From contig JAHLKG010000004.1 in the NCBI GenBank assembly GCA_025526995.1, positions 1,364,001 to 1,428,000 on the forward strand: DNA of 64,000 bases, given 5' to 3'. This stretch comes from Powellomyces hirtus. Its lineage: Eukaryota > Chytridiomycota > Chytridiomycetes > Spizellomycetales > Powellomycetaceae. Below the pieces are notes generated by a model. The model was given only the letters and a program-made list of their open reading frames with translations. It searched no databases and was not told the origin of the DNA. Positions within the stretch are counted from its first letter, which is position 1. Each line of letters opens with the position of its first letter. The translations under genes and the position numbers were made by a program. Positions 23,392-35,609 of the stretch are shown here, piece by piece.

Positions 23392-24056
23392 AAGTGCACA
23401 AAGATGGAGGGGGAGACATGTCTGTACGGAGTGTTTCCTGGCTCGTCTCTTGTCTCACTCACTGATACAAATAGAGCTCACTGAGTCTCTTAGCACGCAG
23501 CGTACAAGAACTAAATTGAACAGAACCCGGCGATGGTGGAAAGATGGCCAAAACCGCAGATACTCGACGTACAGTAGATACGACAAACCATCACGATACA
23601 CCTGGGGAAGTCGCACTGCAAGCCTGCTAAACCGCCCCGCTTCTAGCATATTCCGTTTTCGACCGCGGGGGTGGAGCAGGAGAGAAAGCGTCAGCCGGAT
23701 GCGAACATCAGTCTATTCTCTTATCCGGTCTAAAGTTCACCGCTCGTAAAGAAAAGCAGCGGGCACAAGGGCACGCGGGCGCCCCCAACATGGCTTACGG
23801 AAGCAAAGCTCCGCTTCGAATAGTTTGGGAGTTTCGCCACCTTTGTCACAATCGGAGGGTCTGCGAAGGTTGACCCTTGCTGTGTCATAATGATTACATG
23901 TTCTCGTATAGAAGCACATTTCCAGATTCCACGCTGCCTGGTTTCACTACAGAAGCAAACTTTACTCAGCTTGTCATCCACAGTCGATCAATATCCACAT
24001 TTGCAAAACCGTTGAACGATAGGCAGAACAAACGATAGACAAGGAGTTCGTCAGTA
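23392..24056. other. Divergent intergenic region
   Basis: Spacer of about 660 bp between the hypothetical minus-strand gene and the F-box/WD40 gene. Minus-strand short ORFs here look like chance. No repeat or RNA gene recognised. Confidence 0.4.
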
Positions 24057-25970
24057 ATGAGGATTGTCAAGACTATTCATGTTCCGTGTATCGCGACGGA
24101 CCGAGGAAGAAACGCAGATCCAGGGGGGAAGCAGCCCCTACTGTCACAGATGATAGCGAAAAAGTGGAAGGGTGCACAACAGTACTTTCCGACAAAGATT
24201 GCCGTGGGAGAGAGTCCATCCGGAGCTCCAGCCTCCAATTTTAAGAAGCAAGACGTGACGCGGCTGCTGGCCGACGAGCTCCTTCTGAGCATCTTAAAAC
24301 AGGTCTCTGACGCTCCATCGCTTGCTGTGGCTGCGCAAGTCTGTCGCAGATGGAACCGAGTGTTAGATGACGAGCAAGTTTGGCGAGAGCTCTGCACGTA
24401 TCGAAGTTTTGCGCCATTGATACGCCGTGAGGCGACTCAGAACTCGTTTTTCCTGGTGTCGTTTGAGGATCTGCTGGTGCCGCGCGTCCCACGCCTAACG
24501 GTCGTCTGTAAACATTGGAAGCGCGTATACAGGGACAACCATATAACCAATGTTAATTGGAAAAAGGGCTTATGCAGGGTGCGTACCGTCCGCGACGTCG
24601 ATGGCGGGGGTATGTGCAAACTTATAAAGAAGGGCTTACCATGACTTTTTGTCGATTCTCATGTCGTCATCTCATTTGCAGAAGGGGATCTTCCTATGCA
24701 GTTTGATGATTCATGGGTAGTTTCGGTAGCAATGGGCGAAGCTGGAAAAGTGGTATGTATGGGAAGCAGCTTCGAGAGCAGGCAGCAAGGTCGGCGAACT
24801 GTCCCTTCGGCTGCTCATTATCGATGACCCAACTCGCTCACCAAATCTGTTCCCTCGTCAGTGGGATATGGAGACTGGAAAATGTCGATTGCGGCTCTCC
24901 GGGCACGACGGGACCATATCAGCTGTCAAGGTACTGTTGGGTAGTCATCAAACCCACTAGGTGAAAATTCGTTCGTTTTAGCTCACGTTGCAGTTATTTT
25001 TAGTTTGACCGCAAATGGGTTGTGACGGGGGGGATCGACGCGACGCTAAAGATCTGGGATGCTGCCACAGGGACATGCGTGCGGACCCTAGTTGGGCATC
25101 TTGGAGAGATTGTAGCCGTGCAGCACAGTGATGAGACCATTGTGTCAGGCTCGGAGGACACGTCTATCCGAGTAGGTTCCTGCAGCGCATTACTCAGGAT
25201 TGCAATTAAACCATCCCATTCATGCCAAATTCTGCTTGTAGATCTGGGAGATGGAGACGGGAGAGTGTCAGCAGATTCTTGAAGGGCATTCGGGAGCTGT
25301 CTGTAGTTTGCACTTTGATGATGAGGTGGTCATTTCTGGTTCGGCGGACAGCTACATCAAGATTTGGACACGAACACGGGGCCACCCCACGTCAACACAG
25401 CCTCAGGTGCCTCAGGAACATATACCGCCCCCACGCACTCTGGCAGGCCACACGGGTCCAGTGTTCTGTCTGCAGGTTTCATCCAGTTACATCTGCTCAG
25501 GATCCGAAGATGCCAAAATCAAGCTATGGTCACGAGGGACTGGAGACTGCGTTCGAACGCTTGAAGGACATACGGCGGCGGTCATCTGTTTGCAGTTTGA
25601 TGACGTCAAGGTTGTCAGTGGCGGATCCGACAGGTTTATCAAGGTATAGCATATCCACATCTTCGGATCCATGTATTCAACACTCATTTCTTCAAAACAT
25701 TGACTAGGTGTGGGACTTGTCGACTGGCCACTGCTTATACTCGCTTATGCAGCACACCGCGACGGTAATGAGTTTTTTTTTCAAGCCACTCTTAGGTGAA
25801 TCCACTAACATTGCCATCGCTCATAGGTATGGAACCTGAAGTTCAGTACCACAAGACTCACAACCAGCTCCTTCGATCGCTCCCTTCTGGTGTGGGACTT
25901 TGCAGCAAGGGATGAAGAAACTGTACCTGGAAATGGAAACGGGGATAGTGATATGGAGCTGGAAGACTGA
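24057..25970 (+). CDS. F-box/WD40 protein (Cdc4/Met30/FBXW type)
   Basis: Probable SCF ubiquitin-ligase substrate receptor. The F-box is LLADELLLSILKQVSDAPSL and VAAQVCRRWNRVLDDEQVW. A linker, HWKRVYRDNHITNVNWKKGL, is typical of FBXW proteins just before the propeller. WD repeats are spread over short exons: WDMETGKCRLRLSGHDGTIS, FDRKWVVTGGIDATLKIWD, SDETIVSGSEDTSIR, FDDEVVISGSADSYIKIW, YICSGSEDAKIKLWSRGTGD, DDVKVVSGGSDRFIKVWD, and a last one with DRSLLVWDFAARD. It ends NGDSDMELED. At least six introns. An insertion between WD blades 4 and 5 (RTRGHPTSTQPQVPQEHIPP) is unusual. Start uncertain: ATG 24057 (MRIVKTIHVPCIATDRG) or the later in-frame MIAKKWKGAQQYF. Substrates unknown. Confidence 0.78.
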
Positions 25971-26182
25971 GACATTGTTATACTTCTGACACAAATGACA
26001 GTACAAAATCCTGCCACTCTCCAATTTGGCTTACGCGATGATTCTGGCTGCGACCACGTGACATGCTGAGACCGCTTGCTGCGCATTGACAGCAAAGCAA
26101 AAAAGAAACATAACTTTCTGCGAAAAAGCTGCCATTGCATTCGCAAGGCTGTTTACCATTGCGAACAGGTACTATAACCACC

Positions 26183-27707
26183 ATGGATACAGCAAACTCA
26201 ACACCAGCGAAGGGTGATGTGCAGGTGCAGGTCCGTTTCCGCACCCGTCAGACTCAGTATGCCGTCACAGATACGGCCATTCTCGTACCAGCAAAGCTAC
26301 GACGCTACGGTCTTTCAGAAATTATAAATCACCTCCTCGACTCCACCAAACCTGTTCCCTTCAACTTCCTCATCGATGGCAAGTTTCTGCAAACGAGTCT
26401 GAACTCTTATCTTGAATCCAATGGTTTGTCAACCGAAAATGTGCTCGACATTGAATACGTGGAAGCGACGCTCCCGCCAACCCAAGCTGCGACATATGAG
26501 CATGACGAGTGGATATCGAGTGTTGCGGGACATCCCGTTGCTCCCCTTGTTTTGACAGGCTCATATGACTCGCTGTCAAGGGTCTGGGATCGATCCGGGA
26601 ACCTCAAGGCTGTATTGAAAGGACATGATGGTCCGGTGAAGTCCGTTGCTTGGATCCCACTGGAAGAGGCGACTGGATCGAAACACAGGCTTTTGACTGG
26701 TGGACAGGACTTCAAGCTATTTGGCTGGGAATACACGAACGATGTTGAGGGTGCAACAACTCGAATTGCATATAACTGCGTTGGGCACACCGGAAGTGTA
26801 GATGCCATTGCGGTTCATCGGAGCGGGTCCACTGTGAGTACAGCTGAAGTACACCACACCCGAACCGCAGCATCTCACCCCAATCCCCTTCATTTCTCTC
26901 AGTTTGCTACCGCATCCTACGACGGCAGCGTTCTGCTTTGGTCTACAGATCCCACCGATGTTGAGGAAGTAGAGGAACCGCGAAAGCGCCGAAAGGTGCA
27001 AGGGGACAATGCCGCTTCCATAGGAAGCATACCCGTGAAGGTAAACCATGCGGGTACCATGCAGTCCCGGGCTTGAAGCAATTTACTGATTGAACCATTC
27101 CGAATCTTCAGCGCGCTATCAAAAGACTGGCTGGCCATGTTGGAGCCGTATCTGCGGTCACGTACGAAAAAACAACGGACGTCAATGCAACTTTATACAC
27201 TGGTGGATGGGATCATTCAGTTCGAGGTTGGGATGTTGAGTCGAGCTCCAACACATCAACGATGAACTGCGAGAAGGTCATCTTGGACATGGACCATTCA
27301 GATATATCCGGCTTGCTTGTGTCAGGACACACGGATAACCTCATCAGACTATGGGATCCCAGGGTGAAAGGTAAAGAATACCCCGAAACTCATCTATTAG
27401 TAGTTTCCTGACTTCTTACGTTTCACCGATAACTACAGAGGGTCTTGTCGTCAAGTTGAAGCTTGCATCACATTCAAACTGGGTGTCATCTGTGGCATGT
27501 TCTCCTACGAGTGCCTACGCATTCGCCAGCAGTTCGTACGACTCGACTGTCAAAGTGTGGGACATAAGAAGCTCGACCCCCCTATACACACTCAGTGGTG
27601 GGGATGCCGAAAAGGATGAGAAGGTCTTTGCTGTCGACTGGGTCGGCAAGTACATTTACAGCGGAGGAGAGGACAAACAGTTGAGAACGTTCGCATGCGA
27701 AGTGTAA
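26183..27707 (+). CDS. YTM1: Ribosome biogenesis protein YTM1/WDR12
   Basis: Subunit of the nucleolar Nop7-Erb1-Ytm1 (PeBoW) complex, needed for 27S pre-rRNA processing and removed by the AAA ATPase Rea1. The N-terminal NLE domain is seen in VQVQVRFRTRQTQYAVTDTA, LVPAKLRRYGLSEIINHLL, PFNFLIDGKFLQTSL and LDIEYVEATLPPTQ. About seven WD repeats follow, e.g. VLTGSYDSLSRVWDRSGN, RLLTGGQDFKLFGWEYTND, FATASYDGSVLLWSTDP, TLYTGGWDHSVRGWDVESS, LLVSGHTDNLIRLWDPRVK and FASSSYDSTVKVWDIRSS, ending YSGGEDKQLRTFACEV. The loop PRKRRKVQGDN is a nuclear-localisation-like basic patch, as in other YTM1 proteins. Four exons; the introns at about 26830-26900, 27041-27112 and 27370-27438 restore frame. Confidence 0.92.
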
Positions 27708-28923
27708 ATACATAATCACTGCAACTACATAGAAGTTGTCGCATTAAGCGCATGGAATATAGTGAATGATCATCCGATGGAGTGCATATAAATATGTCCC
27801 AACTGCTTGATGCAGCAAGGTGCAATCAATGTAGGGCACGAACGGCCGCTGAGGAAACGCCTTTGGGAAAGACACTATAGAATATGGCTAATAGGTTGCA
27901 GTAAACCGGTGGGCTAGGGCCACCTTAGCCATGTGGCTGTGGCCTGGAAAGCTCGGCAGCGGTCACTGTAGTGGTTGTGTGAGAAGCTTTACGCTTTCGA
28001 AAAAGAGAGACAACTTGGTTTGCCGTGTTGGTCGCTAGACTTGCAGATGTGGAATCTGACGACAGATAGGATGAGGGCACCACCGATCCGAGTATGGTCA
28101 GCAAGGGCACAGATGAAATAAGTCTAGCTTCTGACCGCGGAATTTGCCACGATCGTATTACCTGCGATGTCAGTTGGACTTGAAGGTCTCCACAGCAAAT
28201 GCTCTCACTGGAGGTGTGGTTTAAGATCTATTGGCAAGAATCCTCATGCCCAGGTAACCATGTTCTGGAAAGTAACATCCTTTTCAGTCGTGAGCGACAG
28301 ATGGCCGGCTCGTCCACGAAAGAGGCCATTCAGATGTGGTCAACGGACAGCGTGGCTCCCCGAACGGACAACGTGTCCTTAAGGAGACGCTCATTATGCG
28401 GAAATCGCTGACGTACGGCCGGAAGGAATTGGTCTGCTTCATTCTTGAAGCTGTGGGATGTACTTTATATGTAGGATTTACGGGAGAAAGCAATAGAACA
28501 TTTCTCTCCGTACATTCATCCAATTCCTCGGATCAGTGGTCGTCATGTGTCAAATCCCAGGGGTTGTTAGCGAACGTGACCAGAGAATTCGAAGCGGATG
28601 GACGTCACATCTGAGATCGTACGGTCGGCCGTCAGCTGAGATATCCAGCTATCGACAGCTTGGTGAAGTAGATCAATTTGGAACTTCGGATTGACCATGA
28701 AAAATAGGAAGAATATCATATTTATGGCATGCTATCTCGCGCATCTTGTTTCCCAACGGGGTAGTTTAATGAAGCGTGTTTGGATGCCGTAATCAAAACT
28801 CCGACATATTGGCTCTGCTCACGTGCCGGCCCTCCGCAAAGCGGAGCTTACGGAGTTTCCCAGACCCATGGAGAGCTGGAGCTTTGATATTATCTTTAAT
28901 GTTACTTGCAACACTCGAACAAT
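27708..28923. other. 1.2-kb region without a convincing gene
   Basis: Only short open frames. The best is minus 28110-27925, a 61-codon frame that lacks an ATG and reads SLFRKRKASHTTTTVTAAEL. It could be the last exon of a small minus-strand gene starting near 28200, with a candidate intron of only about 31 nt. The stretch just before 28924 should be the promoter of the sensor gene. Confidence 0.35.
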
Positions 28924-31381
28924 ATGGCAGATGTAGAAAGCCAGGCGGAGAGTCCCGCTTACTTTGACAGAGACGGAACTTTGAAATCGCGCCGTGCAAC
29001 CTCTGGAAATGTGAAGACCAGCAAGTCGGACGGCACCAGTAGCGGACGTCTGTTGCTGATTCCTTTGAATTTCTTGCTGCTAGGTATGCTCTTCAGGTTT
29101 CTGCAAGTTGCGCTCCGCATTTTTGTTCGCTTAATGGTTTTCACTTGTAGCCATTAGCATAGTTGCTGCAAGCACCATTGTGGTTCCACTCGCTGCAATA
29201 ACGTACTCTGCGAGCTACCAGAGTGTCAATGAAAGTAATATGCCTGGAGAATCATGTCGAACCTTTATCGGGGCCTGTCCCATATTTCTCTAACAATCTC
29301 TTTGCAACGTGGTCGGTAGTTTTGATTGTCCTTCGCAATAACTACGCTATTCAGGTCGCGGACGTTGGTATGTGGGCACTGCGAAAGTCTCAGAAATGAC
29401 TGTCTTACAGAAGACGTTTCCTCTGCTGATGTGGGATTGATATGTTTTCCCTTTCCCCCTCTGCAGTCAACAAGCATATCAACGACCTGCAGGCCATGTT
29501 CAGCAATATGAATCAGAATCTTGACATTCAAAACGTGCTCAAATTGCCTACTATCAACAACTTGAATCTGACGGAGCAGACGCGTTTGTGGGTGTCCCAT
29601 CTCTTTCCCTACCCTTTAATTGTGCCTTGTTGATTACATGCCATTTCATGTGCATTATGTCTTACCTGATTCTTTATTTGCACCCATCAGGATGTTTGCG
29701 TACTCCTCCATCCTCGAGCCTCACTCCTCCATTTTTTCGGGCGGGTGGTTGGACAGCGCCGGGAAGCACACACTTTTCATTGGCAACATCAATCGTACTG
29801 GATTGTACTGCAACTACTACATCAATCCCGAGACAACGGCATGCGAGCATCTCATAGTCACCTCGCTTAATCTGGAGAAGCAGGAGGCCGCAATTATCCG
29901 TCAACCTCGATACGAGAATCCCATGCGCGCTCCTGCGACCTTTTTGGGCGGCCGATGGGACGGCGATCCTATGTTTTTGAACCTGGGAGGTCCGCAGCCG
30001 TCGGCGCTGTACGGAATCAGATGGTGAGTGAAGGTGCAGAGCTCTGTCCCTTTTTCATCGCAGCCTAAACGTTGCCTTCACTCTCTGGCAGGTCCCAATG
30101 GCCTGGTGTCCCTCTCACCGAAAAAGGTGTAGGAGAGCCCACTGGCGCTCACAGCATCACTCAGAATTTGATGGAGTTCTCTGCTGAGCTAAAGGTGGGC
30201 TTCGGGGACGCAGGGGTAATCAAGTTTCAGCCCGCTGTAACCTTTAGCGCTGATGTGCTTGAAAATCAGCATCTCGTCACGATGGCAAACACAGTGATTG
30301 CGATCTGGAACCAAAACGGCGTCATGTAAGGTTCTGAGCTTCTACGGCTCATGTATGCTGCCGTTGGTTCACACTCTTGCTGCTACGCTCGCAGAATTGC
30401 TACGAATGGCGACCACCCAGGTGTCTTGTACAATACGGGCCCAGGAGGCTCCTACACTACCGTCAAGGCCGATGAAAATGCCAATGAGTACATCAAGGTA
30501 GCCTGAGCTTTCTGGAATCCGGATGAACTGTCTTCACCTCTTGCTCACTTCCGAGGGTTGATCCCTTTTTATTTGCAGCTTGGCGCACAGGAGGCCAGGA
30601 AAATAAACGGAGGATGGAACCTGGCAGCGCCTTTGTCATTGGACAGGAAAGCCGCGGACGGCGAAAAGCTGTTCCTGGAGCTGCGCTCAATCAAAGCTGA
30701 CGGTGCTTCATCCTGGACTGCACTGATCGCGGTGAGTAACTGCCTTTGCCATTCTTGTAAATGGTTGTCTGTCTGACGCTCTCTTCCGAAAGATTCCTGA
30801 GCGATCTCTCTTGGGAACGATGAGGGAAAGCGCCAAGAAAGTCACGATCATATCCACGGTGCTGGCAATAGCGATGTTAACGTTGGCCGCGGCCACCAGC
30901 GTTCTGGTGACCAGACCTTTGAGGAATTTAACGGTATGACGATGATCATGCCAATCACACTATTCGGGCTCACATTCACAGTTGACGATTTGATTTTATT
31001 ATGCAGCAATCGATGCAACAAGCAACGCAGATGGACTTCTCTTCCTTGAAGGTAAACAGTTCGTTCATCTTGCCCTGATTGATGCGTACGAATACCTGAC
31101 CCGCCCCTCAACCACAGGACATGAAAACAAAGTCCATCATAAAGGAAGTGAATATAATGCAAGAGGTATGAGGCGGCACAAAATGACGCGGTCGATGATA
31201 AATCATGTACTTGTCCGCATTGTATTCACCACTGTTCCAGGTGTTCGGCACAATGCTCGCACGTTTTGCATCGGCCATCAAGGACAATCGCAAGCTTGCC
31301 AGTCGCAACAGTGTGAGCAGGCCCGGAACAGCGGCCCGCGGGACTCCCCATGCGCAGGATGTTGGCCACATCAGTGAGTGA
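28924..31381 (+). CDS. Two-TM sensor-like protein (extracellular domain plus HAMP-like segment, no effector seen)
   Basis: N-terminus MADVESQAESPAYFDRDG, then a hydrophobic stretch (RLLLIPLNFLLL, and after an intron AISIVAASTIVVPLAAITYS). A large domain of about 380 residues spans several exons, including SVNKHINDLQAMFSNMNQNL (intervening helix), SSILEPHSSIFSGGWLDSAG, FNPAVTF-like FQPAVTFSADVLENQH and HPGVLYNTGPGGSYTTVKAD. A second TM follows (VTIISTVLAIAMLTLAAATS) with a HAMP-like stalk (VTRPLRNLTQSMQQATQMDF). It ends FASAIKDNRKLASRNSVSRP and about 20 more residues. The layout matches dCACHE-HAMP receptors that in chytrids sit on adenylate/guanylate cyclases, but no cyclase or kinase follows. 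A donor-like gtgagt at the stop (31375) leaves room for one more exon. About ten small introns. Confidence 0.55.
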
Positions 31382-31858
31382 AGAAGTCCATTTCCTTCCC
31401 AGAGCTTCGGCCAAAAGAGAGTTTTGGACCTGAGCACACATGAGACGTTTGGGAGTGTGATTTTAAGATAGGCACTGAACTGTTGGCAATAACCATTTAA
31501 CATCGCGCTTGGACAATATTAACCTTTGCCATTGCCATTTCACGAAACGAGAGCATCCAATGTTTTTCTTTGTTCCAACTGTCAATGTCATTGGTGCATC
31601 AAAAGCATGCCAGTCCGTTCGCCGTCATTGCGCAGTAACTGCTGACGTGGGCAACACCCCCGCGACCCTGTTGATGACGCGCAATCACACCTGCCTCACA
31701 TTTCGGGAATGACTTTTCCGGTCAGACAATATAAGATAGATTTTGTATTTGTCAAAACGCTAATAACTGCCAGTAAACCCGCGGCATCAGATAGTATTGA
31801 GGGTCGTCACGTAGCGGACGTCAAACTCTTAAAATCATTTCTTGCGATTGTCCTACAC
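31382..31858. other. Intergenic, nothing recognised
   Basis: Between the sensor gene and the polymerase X gene. The frame upstream of ATG 31859 is open back to about 31709, so a longer N-terminus of the polymerase is possible. Otherwise no signal. Confidence 0.35.
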
Positions 31859-34034
31859 ATGTCACCAAAGCCGAGTTTAGTAGGGAAGCTCATCTACATC
31901 ATCAATGCCAAGCTAGCGCCCAAGACTTTGGAAAAGCTATCCAAAGCCGCAGAATCAAAAGGCGCGCGCATCGTATCCCGAGCGAAAGATGCAGACGTGG
32001 TAGTGACCAAACTTACGAGCGCCGCTCGGATATCAAAGTACATTGATCTGAAGAGCGCGATGATACCACCTGTTGCAAAGCTGGGGTGGTTGGAGCAATG
32101 GTATGGAGCTATTATGCATGTATAGTCTTGTCTCTGCAAAGTTTGCGGCTCCCTGCCGTTTGATCGACATAGTCACATGAGTGATGTTCTTTTGTTTCCC
32201 CTGGGACCCCAGTGTTGAGAAGGAAGAATGCCCAGCGCTTGTTCCTCCATTGACAGTGGATTTGACGCCTTGTATCGAAGAGGCCGCGAAAGACGCGAAC
32301 TACATCCCCCCCGCGACCGAAACCGGATGCAAACGGGCGTATAGCGATATCGAGACAGGTCCAATCATAATTTCTTCACGGTCCCCGTCACCAGCGTCCC
32401 CAGCATCAAAACGCCAGCACATCAGCAGCACTACGGGTCCAAAGAACTGGATCAGTTCCGACTCCGAGGTCCACTCGGACCTCCACTCGGACGAACTGTC
32501 TGATGGTGCGTCCGAGTCGTCAAACTCGGAAGGAAGCGACGGAGATGCCGAGTACGAGCGCAACATTGCGCTGGATCCCACATACAACAACGTTGCGTAC
32601 GAGGTAGTGAGGAAACACCCACTTGATCATTACAACAAAGAGCTCGTGGAGCAGTTGAGCCTGATTGAGAAGCAGAGGGAAATTGATGGCGAGGCGAGGA
32701 GTGCGCTGAGTTACCGTAGAGCGATTTCGGCTTTGATAGTGAGTGGACTCCCGGGGGATGTCTGATTGTTGGCAGAGCTGATAGACTTTTCATGAATGAT
32801 ATAGTCATATCCGAGGAAGATTCGAAGCTGGAGAGAAGCCAAGAAGATCAAAGGCGTAGGAGATAAAATTGCTCGAATGGTACTCATTCCCATACCTACT
32901 GTCACCACCTTGGCCCAAAGAGAGTCTAAGCGTCCGATAATCGTCTTTCCAGATTCGCGAATACCTCAAAACGGGTACCATTCAAGCCGCCGAGACTGTA
33001 GCCAACTCATCTCGTTTCCTCATCATATCCCACTTTGCGTCCATCTACGGGGTGGGTCCCACAACCGCGCGCGACTGGTACGGCAAGGGGTATCGGAGCC
33101 TCGAAGACGTGCTAGACGCGGAAGGCGATACGTTATCGAATGTGGTCAAGATGGGAATCGAGCTGTTTCCGGATTTCCAGCAGAAGATGACCAGGAAGGA
33201 TGTGGAGGAGATTGTGGAGGTTTTGGAAGAGGTGCTGCGGGGCATTGATGAAGGGTTTGCGATCTGCCCGGTTGGAGGATACAGGTACACTCTCAAAAGG
33301 TTTACCTTTCAATCCGTTTCCGCGTATGTGTATTGACATGCACTGGGTTGGTCAAACCAGAAGAGGGAAAGAAATCAACGGGGATTGCGACGTTGTCATC
33401 ACGCATCCTGAAGAAGCCAAAACGAAAAATCTTTTGCGGCAGCTGGTCGATGCCCTGAAGGCGCAAGGTACCATTTTCTCAAGGCTCGGCATGCTATCTC
33501 TAAGATCGTTTAACGGCTGGCTAATGCTGTATCTCTGCATTCCATAGGCTATGTTAAACATGTATTGTGGTACGGCGAAGGCCACGAGAAGGACCAAGTG
33601 TCTGAACTGCGACTGCAGTCGGGCAAGAAGAATAGCTTTGATCATTTGAGTAAAGTAGGTCACTCTTGTGCGATGCAGTTCATTAGCCTCATCCCAGCCC
33701 ATTCTAATTTCCATCGACTCTCCAGGCTTTTACGGGCTTCCGCCAACCCTCCACCGGCATCAACCGACAAGTCGACCTCATCATCTCCCCTCAATCACTT
33801 TACGCCTGCGCCGTGCTCGGGTGGACCGGCTCCAAGCAATTTGAGCGCGGGCTGCGAAATTGGTGCAAGTACGGCGGTGTTGCCGCCGGCCACACTTTTA
33901 AAGGCGGATATCATTTCGCTAGCCATGGGTTGTTTGATCGCAGGACCAATAAACGCGTGCATGTGGAGACGGAGGAAGATATTTTCAAGTTTTTGAAGTT
34001 GGAGTGGACGGATCCGACCTTGAGGAATGCGTGA
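31859..34034 (+). CDS. POL4: Family X DNA polymerase (Pol lambda/mu/Pol4-like) with N-terminal BRCT
   Basis: Gap-filling polymerase for non-homologous end joining and base-excision repair. The BRCT-like start is LVGKLIYIINAKLAPKTLEK, SRAKDADVVVTKLTSAAR and PPVAKLGWLEQ. A Ser/Asp-rich linker (SSDSEVHSDLHSDELSDGAS) follows. The 8-kDa/fingers region shows helix-hairpin-helix motifs: AKKIKGVGDKIARM, ASIYGVGPTTARDWYGKGYR. The catalytic palm has GGYR|RGKEINGDCDVVITHP with both metal-binding Asp residues, and RQVDLIISPQSLYACAVLGW with the third. The thumb ends DIFKFLKLEWTDPTLRNA. Exons are split by seven or so introns; the palm is cut between GGYR and RGKE. Start MSPKPSLVGKL at 31859 places BRCT at the N-terminus as expected. 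Whether lambda- or mu-like cannot be settled by eye. Confidence 0.9.
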
Positions 34035-34212
34035 GGGTGACAGCTTTTTGGTTTGTTTTTGGGGGAGGGGAGGGGGTAGCGGGTAGCGGGTTGAAGGTTT
34101 TTGAATGGTGGCACACAATGGCTGTTCGGTTACAATCGGACAATCGTGTAGTGTGGACTTTTGTATATAAATTGCAAATAAGACAATCAGAAGATGGACG
34201 GTCGACTTTACG

Positions 34213-35293
34213 TCAGCGACTGGCGGGTGGTTCAGTGACCAACACGCAGCTAACTCCCAAATGATCCGAAATATGCGTATACGGCAATCCCTCCGCCGGA
34301 TCCATCTTAAACTCCTCCCTCTTCACCTCCTCAAATCTCAGTCCACCACCACCACCACCGTCCGCCGCGCCCGCTCCACCCGGCACAATCTCAAACATAT
34401 AATCAATACTACTCTGACTCGGCTCCACGGTCCCCGCAAACAACGTCCCCGTCGTAACCGGATGCATACCGTCTCCACTTGCCCCATACAGCAAGTCCCT
34501 CACCGTGCACCCTTTGCCCAGGATATCCATCATCCGTTTATATTCGTCCCCGTGCTGCACTTCGTTGGCTGTCGCGGGACGGCCGTTGACGTTGAAGTCG
34601 CCGGCAAATAAGACACGGTCGGTGGCGTGCGATGAGCTGGGCAGGTGGGTCGCAAGCGTTTCGTCGATGAATGTTTTAGCAATCTCGAGTTGGGCAGCCC
34701 GGATTTGCACAGAGGGTGCGGTGAACGGGTGTGGACCGCCGCCGTAGCTGGCTTGGAGGTGGGTGGTGAAGAGGTGGAGGTGGGACGTGGGTGTCAACGC
34801 GATTTTGGCGTAGATGACGCCTTTAGCTGCCAGCCTATGAATCGTCGCGTTAACACAACTGGTAAAGAACACACACACACACACACACAGCCGAATTTGT
34901 CACACCCGCACCCTACCAATCCGAATGCACACCCCTCCCAAACACCACACTCCCCGTCTGCACAATCTCCAACCGTGACAGAATCAGCAACCCTCCATCA
35001 ATCTGGGCTCGGAAGAGTGATCCCTTGGGACACGCATAATGATGCTCAAACCCGGCTTTCCTAGCGTCGCGAATCAGTGCGTCACGGCGGGACGTGCCGA
35101 ACGCAAAACATTCTTGGAGCGCGATGATGTCGTAGTGCGGCAGCACGGTGGATATGAAGCGGGCGGACCGGGAGGCTTTGTGGTCCGAATCGTGAGAGTG
35201 GATGAGGGGCGGCCGGAGAAAAAGGTTGAGGGTGAGGATGCGGATGCGCGAGGACGGCGAATGCGGGGCGGTGGTTGGTGCTCGTTCCTCCAT
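34213..35293 (-). CDS. Endonuclease/exonuclease/phosphatase family, neutral sphingomyelinase-type
   Basis: Probable Mg-dependent phosphodiesterase cleaving sphingomyelin/inositol-phosphosphingolipid-like substrates. Motifs in order: RIRILTLNLFLRPP (metal-binding Asn), YDIIALQECFAFGTSRRD (catalytic Glu), FTTHLQASYGGG (TH motif), VLFAGDFNVNGRPATANEVQ (GDFN), SSIDYMFEIVPG, and THISDHLGVSCVL (SDH, catalytic Asp-His). Two exons: 35293 to about 34917 and about 34837 to 34213, joined VHSDW|LAAKGVIYAKI. No TM segment or signal peptide is visible, unlike yeast Isc1, so a soluble type is likely. A Gly-rich loop (AADGGGGGGLRFEEV) sits before the last motif. Divergent from the cupin gene over 316 bp. Confidence 0.75.
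34869..34888. repeat. (CA)10 microsatellite in an intron
   Basis: Uninterrupted CA dinucleotides inside the only intron of the sphingomyelinase-type gene. On its coding strand this is a TG run before the 3' splice site. Confidence 0.9.
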
Positions 35294-35522
35294 TATTGTT
35301 TATTGGGCGCCGGGAAAAGGCTTTCTTCGTTTGTCTTTTCTTTTTTTGAAGCAATGTGTGTGCTGGGAGCTGTTCCGGCCAGTCGCGTCCCCGTCAGCTG
35401 TGGCTTGGCCAACGCGCTGCTGTGTCTGTGTGTGTGTGGAACAGAACCGAGGAATGTGGAACTGCACGAGCAGTGACTGCTCTCCGCGCCGTATGGAGAT
35501 TCGCTACCCCACAGATTGCATG

Positions 35523-35532
35523 TATATATAAA
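35523..35532 (+). promoter_or_regulatory. TATA box of the cupin gene
   Basis: tatatataaa about 80 bp before the ATG at 35610, followed by an A-rich leader directly before the start (aacaaaaaaATG), a usual arrangement for a highly expressed fungal gene. Confidence 0.6.
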
Positions 35533-35609
35533 CAGTGGAAAACCGTCCTCACCTCCCCGTCGTCACATCACATTCGCCCAACCTGTCACAGCAACAACAC
35601 AACAAAAAA

